Assembly: GCF_016086655.4 (NCBI RefSeq)
Contig: NC_052135.2
Span: 53,927,671-53,991,670, forward strand
Source: Lepeophtheirus salmonis
Taxonomy: Eukaryota > Arthropoda > Copepoda > Siphonostomatoida > Caligidae
Length of the DNA: 64,000 nt
Direction: 5' to 3'
Below, piece by piece: positions 57,685 through 64,000 of the stretch. A program made the position numbers and the translations under genes. Position 1 is the first letter of the stretch. Each line of letters starts with the position of its first letter. The notes under the pieces are model-generated. The model did no database searches. It was not told the DNA's origin and was given only the letters and a program-made list of their open reading frames with translations.

Positions 57685-57955
57685 TAATGATGTTTCACAT
57701 CCTCAAGAGCTGAGAGCAATTGTTATAGAAGTTAAAGTTTCGTCTCTGGGGAATAATTCGTGGACTTTGACTGGAGACCATTCAAAGGATTTAACGACAA
57801 TTTTAATCAGCTTTATATACGTATTTTTTTGTAAATTTTAGTAACATAGCGAAGGCTTAATTTTAAACTAAAATGTTTCTTCATGGATTATATATTTTAC
57901 GTAACTGCTTCAGTATTTAAGTGTAAGACGGATATTTAAAAAAATAAACAAAGGG
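57685..57955 (+). pseudogene. LINE coding tail and 3' UTR
   Basis: HPQELRAIVIEVKVSSLGNN and SWTLTGDHSKDL match the minus-strand insert at 45.3 kb (PQELRAIVNAATA, VPSLGNNSLTLLGKD). The UTR shares TTTTAGTAACATA, TTAATTTTAAACTAAAATGT and GTATTTAAGTGTAAGAC with it. This pairing defines the 3' end of the LINE family. Confidence 0.7.
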
Positions 57956-58170
57956 GGAAATTCCATTTTTTTTTTTTTTTTTTTTTCATATACACATACA
58001 GTTCAATATTTAATAGACTTAACAGGTGTTCCATTGAAATCTGAATACAAACTAATTAACTAATTAATGAAAGATAAGTTACTGCAATTGATTCATATTT
58101 TGCTATATTAACGCATAAACAATTATTTAGAAAACAAAACAAACCTGAGTTCTCTAGCTTACGTACAAGT
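57956..58170. other. Spacer with a 21-T run
   Basis: Poly-T at 57966-57986 directly follows the LINE relic; otherwise AT-rich. Confidence 0.6.
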
Positions 58171-58173
58171 CGA

Positions 58174-58410
58174 GAAAATGACACTTGAACCTGATCAACA
58201 AATTTCCATTCGCGTACTCCAAACTAGTTGGACGTCTCCAGGACCACCGTCTACGCCATTAGCAAAGCCGAAAACTTGGAGAGGGAGAGGGGTTCTGTCA
58301 AAAAGGTGAAACTGGACATTGAGGAGTTAAAGAAAATAGCCCTGACCAATCTTCACAAGTCTATGAGGCCCAGGGAAGAGATCTCAAAGTTTCAAACTAG
58401 ACTTGTATGA
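58174..58410 (+). pseudogene. Tc1/mariner transposase N-terminal (HTH) fragment
   Basis: VSRTTVYAISKAENLERERG, SVKKVKLDIEELKKIALTN and LHKSMRPREEISK form the recognition helix of the first helix-turn-helix and the start of the second (SRTTVY---K, then the basic linker and L--S-R---). The frame is open for 60 codons to a TGA. Upstream DNA (ATGACACTTGAACCTGATCA) resembles the minus-strand relic at 11.8 kb. No catalytic domain follows; repeat D lies 115 bp downstream. Confidence 0.65.
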
Positions 58411-58524
58411 AAATGGTTAACTATAGCGGATTAATATTTGTGGTATTTCAAAATTAAAACAATCTTGAAAAAGAGAAGCGAAAAAAAGACATTCTCAACT
58501 TGTTTATAAATTTCATATCTAATT

Positions 58525-58885
58525 AACTCAATATTTAATTGACATATTTGAGTCAATTATAGCCACATTATTCAAATGTATTGGATGATTTAAGATAACC
58601 AAGAATTTATCCTATAGTTGGAAACCTTTATTTGATTTGAAAGAGCAATATTGACCACGATATGGCCCTTTCAAATAAAATCTGTCAATGTAGCATTCTT
58701 TTATTGTGCCAGTTGATTCAGGCTACTTTAAGTGCGATTTGCAATACACTCAAATAGTTAATCAAGATAAAATAACGATATAAATTGAGGATAATTTGTC
58801 AATCAGTACAAATTTAATCCACACTCCATTTGGAGACAAATCATTCCAGCTTGTTTTTGTATTTAGATTAAAAAATCTCTGAAGT
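58525..58885 (+). repeat. Repeat D, near-complete copy
   Basis: ATTTGAGTCAATTATAGCCA, TTCAAATGTATTGGATGATT, AACCTTTATTTGATTTGAAA, GATATGGCCCTTTCAAATAA, TTCTTTTATTGTGCCAGTTG, GCTACTTTAAGTGCGATTTG, CAAATTTAATCCACACTCCA, TTCCAGCTTGTTTTTGTATT. It is the cleanest uninterrupted D copy in plus orientation. Confidence 0.7.
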
Positions 58886-59940
58886 AATTTTTCATTCATG
58901 AGGATGATTTGACTGTTTTGTTTTCCACATTTTTATCATTTTTTCTCTCTCTCTCTCTTTGCAATTTGTTTCTTTTTTATCCTGCAAAATAATGACCGAC
59001 ACGATAATTACCCATCCATCTTCAAAAAATTGTGTCTCAGGTTTTTAATGTATTTTCAAGACACTGCATAAATATGTATGTATTATGTAGTCTCACATCA
59101 TGACAAAATCATTGCAGCTAAAATGTGTATATAATATAAATAAGGAATGATGCGTGCTGAAAGAGGAAAGTAAACATGATACATTCATTGCTGCCCATTG
59201 GCATAATTTCAAGGACCAATGAGCTACCAATAAAAGCTAAAAAAAAACATCTAAAGTAGTTTGTGGGATTTTTGTTATTATTAATGTTGATTACGTGATT
59301 CTGGCATGGAGGTGGTAGATATCTAACTTCTTTTGAATTAAATCAGGGAAACCTCTTTGATATGAGTACGGTTTATACCCTCCTTTTTTAACTCTGTTAA
59401 GTAACTGGGATATTAAATACCCCAATTTTTATATAAACGATTTTTATTCTTTTGAAACTACATATTTTATCGCCAATACTGTTCAGTATGGTTCTGAAAC
59501 ATAAAATCAGATTATAAGCAACTCTGTATATATCAAGATAATGCCATGTTTAGGATTTATACATGAATTCAACTATTTTTGATCGAAGTTTAGATAATTT
59601 AATTACCTTTTTTGCTTAAAAGTTGTTATTTTTGATTCCTTAGATTCTTCTTCTTTTTTTTTTCTTTTTTGAGCTCTATAATGGTAGCTTACTATTTTAA
59701 TATTGTAGCTATTATTTTATATAATAATAGCTACAAGATCAAAAGCTGATGGATACGAATTTGAATCCCAAAATTCGCATAAAGTAGTGTAAATGTAACA
59801 GTATTACAATATTTTTACTTTAAGATTAACAAATTATATATTGTTGAAACTCCGAAACTCATGTTGTTAAGATTATTACAAAATAAAGAATTTTTTTTTT
59901 TTATGTATCCTCTTAATAAAAATATTTTTAGAATTTTAAT
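58886..59940. other. AT-rich stretch, nothing coding
   Basis: CT microsatellite at 58945-58959 and a perfect palindrome at 59703-59736 (separate entry). No gene. Confidence 0.45.
59703..59736. repeat. Perfect 14-bp stem palindrome
   Basis: TTGTAGCTATTATT, a six-base TTATAT loop, then the exact reverse complement. It is AT-rich, so chance is more plausible than for the GC-rich hairpin at 36360. Confidence 0.75.
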
Positions 59941-59944
59941 TCAT

Positions 59945-60010
59945 ATTTTATTTCCTTGCTCGCAGCTATCTAATAAAACTACATGACAGCTAAGATGTCG
60001 GAGCTACAAT
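59945..60010 (-). repeat. Family A repeat, short inverted fragment
   Basis: TTTCCTTGCTCGCAGCTATC, TAATAAAACTACATGACAGC and TAAGATGTCGGAGC are the reverse landmarks of the middle of family A. Confidence 0.5.
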
Positions 60011-61813
60011 GTTAATTTTTTATTTTTACATAACAGTAGGATTATACATTACATATAATTTATAATTATTAATGATGGATTTTGATCTCAAAATAATAGA
60101 ACGGTTAAAGATCGTTATACTTTTTAAGGGAACCTGAAAAAAGTTAACTCTAGATTGGCCACGAAGAATAATTTGTTCAAAATTGGGCCCATAGAAATAT
60201 TTGATTTAGACCCAGCCCACATAATAAAAATGTATCGTGATTGGTTGAAATCGATTCTATAAATCAATTGTTTTTCTGGTTTTTTTTAGTTATTATATTT
60301 CTTTTATATTGCTTATACCCATATACGTACATACATACACTATAAATAATCACCCTTACACAAACATCAAGTACATGTAATTTTTAATTTATCCGGTAGA
60401 GTTAAATTGGTACATCAATATCCATTAAAAATGGGGTTTATAAGCATATTTATTATATAAAATTACTAATATTTATATAATTAACTATAACTAAATGAGA
60501 CCAACAATTATATATTTTTATTATACTTCCCCCCTTGAAAGAGGCTTATAACAGATAAATCTCCCATTAATAGTTCTCAGAGATAGAGTAGCAGGTCAAA
60601 ATTAATAAACAACGCAGATTGAGTGGATGCTATTTGTAAACATTTACTTAAAAAACTATTATGTGGCGAGTGGTGTGCCTCCACATGAGAAGTAGTTCAT
60701 AATTTTAATCGGGGCAGACAAGAAGCTTTGTATTCCGGGTGGAATATTACCGTTCGTGTACTTTGCCGCGTAAATAATTACCTAGACCTTGGAAGTAATG
60801 ATCTCTATTTTGAGACACACATCATATGAAGGATGCGTGACGACAAGCCAATCCAGCTTGGAATCAATTGTCGATTACAGCATATTTGTTTCAACATTGA
60901 GAACATTAGCACAATAAGTAAGGTGGTTAGTTAATAAATTTAAGATTGAGACCGAAAAAGACGATTTATGATTTGAAAACGATTATAACTCGGTCTTTTC
61001 TCTAATACGATGACTGGACCAAAATATCTGCCAAAGTTTGTATAGAAAAAATCACTGAAAAAGAATAAAAAACTGGTCTTGCCCCAGTTCTTAACACTAA
61101 AAACTATCTCCATACGGTACATGTATCTTATCTTTATTTAAGTGACAATAGATGTCTCTTCATGTAGGTACCACCATATTATCAGAAACATGATGGTGTC
61201 GGGATATTTTTTTGTCAAAACAAATCATTTGATGATACACCACAAAGAAAAATATTTTTCCTTATGGGATAAAGAAACAACAGCAAAGAAATGCGGGGTA
61301 TCCTAGAAATTAGATACACGAATATATATTCTAAACAACAAAAATAACTCCCACCTCTTGTATCCTTAAAAAGAAATTATACCATAAAACACATAAACAT
61401 TCATTGATACATATAATTTGTTTCTATTCATACATTGCTATAATAAATAATACGTCATCAGATCAAATTACCCATCATATTCCGCAAAAGTTTTCTTATA
61501 AAATCAACAAATCCTTTGTATTCAATAACTCTTGATCTTTTTGAAATTTTGCCTCGTATTCTTTTTCTGATCATTGATTTGCTTACCAATAATTATTTAA
61601 AAAATTCGTCGTTATATTTTGTTAGTAAAAAAAAATTATTGTTGTTGTATTAATTTAAAATCTTTATTGAAAAAATGTTAAATTTTGATATTTCAACAAT
61701 CAATTTAAAATTAAAAATTATATGCTAAGCATTCTGCTTGGGGAGATGTCCCTTAATAAACATTCTTGTCACGGTTCAGTCGGTGTGAGTATCCCTTTTG
61801 TTATTTATGTTTT
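60011..61813. other. Gene-free stretch
   Basis: 60640-60910 is less AT-rich (GTGCCTCCACATGAG, CCGTTCGTGTACTTTGCCGC) but broken by stops in every frame and matches no domain I know. It could be a decayed transposon. The rest is AT-rich. Confidence 0.4.
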
Positions 61814-62487
61814 GGTTGTGTACAAGTTAAGATTTATATACAAGTTGCAACTAGTATAACAAAATTGTACAAGTTGCAATTTCCTCTTCTAAAAATCATT
61901 TTTTAAATTACAACATTGATCATTCTAACCTTTTTCGCTCTGAATTAAGTTTTAAATGGAATTAAAATAAAAAATGAAAGACGAATATTAGGGTGGGGTA
62001 GTTAATATTTGTAAAAAACAAAATATTAGTGTTGTGAATACTTATTGATTGTTGAAATTTTGTCCGAAAAATTTAGTATTTGAAATTTTTTCCCAAAAAA
62101 TTTAACTTTCTGTGAATAGGTAATAATTATTATTTTTTATCCAAAAATTATTATGTGACGAATTAGTAACAAGGGTTATTACATGCTATTTTTTCATTTT
62201 AATCTATTAAAACTACATGATTATTTTGTATTTATAATTGATATAACCCTGAGCATTTTAACTTTATAATGTGCCACACAATAATTATATTTTAGTCATT
62301 TAGATTAAAATAGTCAAAAATTACACTATTAATATATTTATCATATATTCAATTATTGTACTATTTTTATACAAATACTCTAAATCGTTCATTTCAAATT
62401 ATTCATCTCATCTTTTGCTTTCAATATGTACAATTTTCATATATCAGTTACAACTTGTACAAAATTGCAATTTGTACACAACATATA
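61814..62487. mobile_element. 670-bp inverted-repeat element with subterminal TACAAGTTGCAA motifs
   Basis: The left end (61814-61852: GTTGTGTACAAGTT ... TACAAGTTGCAACT) and the right end read in reverse (GTTGTGTACAAATT ... TACAAGTTGTAACT, ending 62446) are inverted copies of about 38 bp. TACAAGTTGCAA recurs at 61868. The interior is AT-rich, with oligo-A/T words like the family F body at 62000-62130, and no ORF. It looks like a MITE; superfamily not assigned, and no target duplication identified. Confidence 0.6.
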
Positions 62488-64000
62488 TAATAATTTGGTA
62501 CATTCCCCTTACAAAATATTGGTGTCCAATATTTTTTTATACTTTGGAGTAACGTAGCTTCATTGACAAAGTGTTTGAAATTATTCTCCTGAACTTAATT
62601 TACGTAGATTCCATTCAATTGCTCAGTCATATGGAGTAATTGTACTACTATAATTTTTAATTATATTTTATCGATTCAACTTCATCTGACCAATAAAAGG
62701 AATATTTAAAAAAAAATCGAGAAACTTTATTTGTTTTTAAAAAAAAAACCTTTTCTAAAGATTTTACCACAAATTTTAAATTTGTTATAATTAAAAGTTA
62801 TTCAAATGTTGTTCTCAAAAGTGCCCCCAACCCTCTCCAACGAAACATTATAATCACGGGGCATAAAGATAGGATATACGGAGAATAGACACGTGTTAGA
62901 AAAAAGAAAAAGGTCATATGTATATATCGCTATATGGAAGTTAATTTTTTTCTTCCTTTTAGAGTATCGTTTTAGCCAATCATTTAATCAATTCAATTAA
63001 CGCATCATTTGTAAACAAAACCAATGAGTAGAGTTAACGTTGGATTAGTCTGAAATTCCTCTTCAACCCAAGAAAATTCCTACCAATCTCCTTTGATACC
63101 TGTTGAATTATTCTACCCCAGTTCTGTATTCAAAAGGACGCTTGACTAATAATACCAAACTACCATTAAGAATTAGTTTATGTAGTATATATTTCTTTCT
63201 TAATGTCACAGATTTAGAAACTTTTTGGTGTACAAGAATAGCAACTTGAACGCCCTCTATCTAGTAAAAATCTGACAAGATCTCAAATTTTAAGATAGAG
63301 GCGAATTTCTATGGAAAATAGGCAAAAGGAAATATTGAGATATGCAATAAAAATTATTGCAATACGATTGCTGAATGGAATCAATCATTGTTTTTATCAA
63401 ATGCCTCTTGTTTATTCTTTCCTCAAACAAACTCACTTCACTATTCTGCTTAGAATCATGTCTCATAAAATAATAATGTTATGACCAATACGTGATATAG
63501 TTTTTTATACGTTTTTTTTTTTTTTTGCTACCTGGTGATTACTGTTATTAGTCTTGCACGGCACCAATGTCCTGATTTTCCCAAATATTCAAAACTGTTC
63601 ACAAAACCTTTGTTACTAACGTGTGAAGTTAAATACTGACGAAAAGTAGAAAGGTCTTTTTTTGATACAGAATTGATAAATAGTCATTCTTTGTTTTTGT
63701 TTTGTTTTTACCCATAGAGAATTTGAAATATAGAAGCAATATAGGGATTCTTGATTGGCATTGTAGCATACAATGGCCTACTGTTTAGAGTAATGAACGT
63801 CAGCTATGGAAATGGGTAGAAACAAAGATGTAGAAATATCTTGATATACGAGTCCTGCAACAAACAAATATTTATAAATAAACGAACTGATCCAAAGTTG
63901 GCAATGGAACCGGAGAGTCACTTCAAGCTTTATTTTTACTTTAATTATTTTTTTTAGGGATAAATGACTCTAACTGACGATACCAGGAAGGAATTAAATG
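62488..64000. other. AT-rich stretch, nothing recognised
   Basis: Homopolymer runs (near 62710, 62738, 63510) and no open frames beyond chance. No repeat landmark. Confidence 0.5.

Larger units (their letters stand above)
55560..57955 (+). mobile_element. Decayed non-LTR retrotransposon (LINE) relic
   Basis: Domains on one strand in the order of a two-ORF LINE: a CCHC zinc knuckle and Lys/Glu-rich tail (ORF1), an AP-type endonuclease, an RT tail and an RNase H remnant (ORF2), then a coding tail and 3' UTR shared with the truncated copy at 44.9 kb. Endonuclease plus RNase H points to an I-like group rather than RNase H-less jockey types, but the clade is uncertain. Stops and frameshifts occur throughout, and the catalytic RT core is deleted. 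The 5' end is undefined. The 3' end is near 57950, after TATTTAAGTGTAAGAC and AAAAAAATAAAC. Confidence 0.8.

Noticed and set aside
1..64000. CRISPR array, prokaryotic operon or prophage
   Set aside because: No regularly spaced identical repeats, no dense ORFs and no ribosome-binding-site pattern; base composition and transposons are eukaryotic.

Overview
This window is AT-rich eukaryotic DNA with long homopolymer runs, no dense ORFs, no operon-like layout, and no rRNA, CRISPR array or confident tRNA. No complete host gene is visible. The content suggests an intergenic or intronic stretch of an invertebrate genome full of decayed transposons. The Tc1/mariner relics and short repeat families resemble those I associate with parasitic copepods (sea lice such as Lepeophtheirus). 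That species guess comes from recollection and was not tested.

Layout. 0-9 kb: a family-A repeat split by a small hAT-like element (family B), a 120-bp-arm foldback, a tandem duplication, further A and T-rich F repeats, and a transposase HTH scrap. 9-21 kb: a coding-like repeat (H) seen at 9.3 and 20.5 kb, two transposase relics (11.5 and 17.6-18.25 kb), a cysteine-rich ORF at 12.0 kb with faint Wnt-like spacing, and a 1.03-kb terminal-inverted-repeat element (12.58-13.62 kb) holding a nested A copy. 21-30 kb: A copies in tandem, two Tc1/mariner C-terminal relics (25.0 and 26.6 kb) and repeat C. 30-39 kb: an internally deleted mariner (33.2-34.0 kb) and two Tc1/mariner relics (36.2 and 38.0 kb). 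39-46 kb: a candidate internal exon (39.2 kb), several copies of repeat D, a deleted mariner with both ends (43.8-44.6 kb), a 5'-truncated LINE inserted in a D copy with a 13-bp target-site duplication, and a candidate terminal exon (45.8-46.0 kb). 46-55 kb: A, B and C copies and a mariner N-terminal fragment (52.0 kb). 55.5-57.95 kb: a decayed non-LTR retrotransposon with zinc knuckle, endonuclease, RT tail and RNase H remnants but no RT core. 58-64 kb: a Tc1/mariner HTH fragment, a D copy, and a roughly 670-bp inverted-repeat element (61.8-62.5 kb).

No genes here visibly work together. The readable structure is layered insertion: B into A, A into the 12.6-kb element, LINE into D. The best-supported new observations are the linked pair of LINE 3' ends, the nested insertions with target duplications, and the uncharacterised inverted-repeat elements. 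I found no evidence of a novel multi-gene system. Apart from those stated as exact, boundaries are by eye and may be off by tens of bases.
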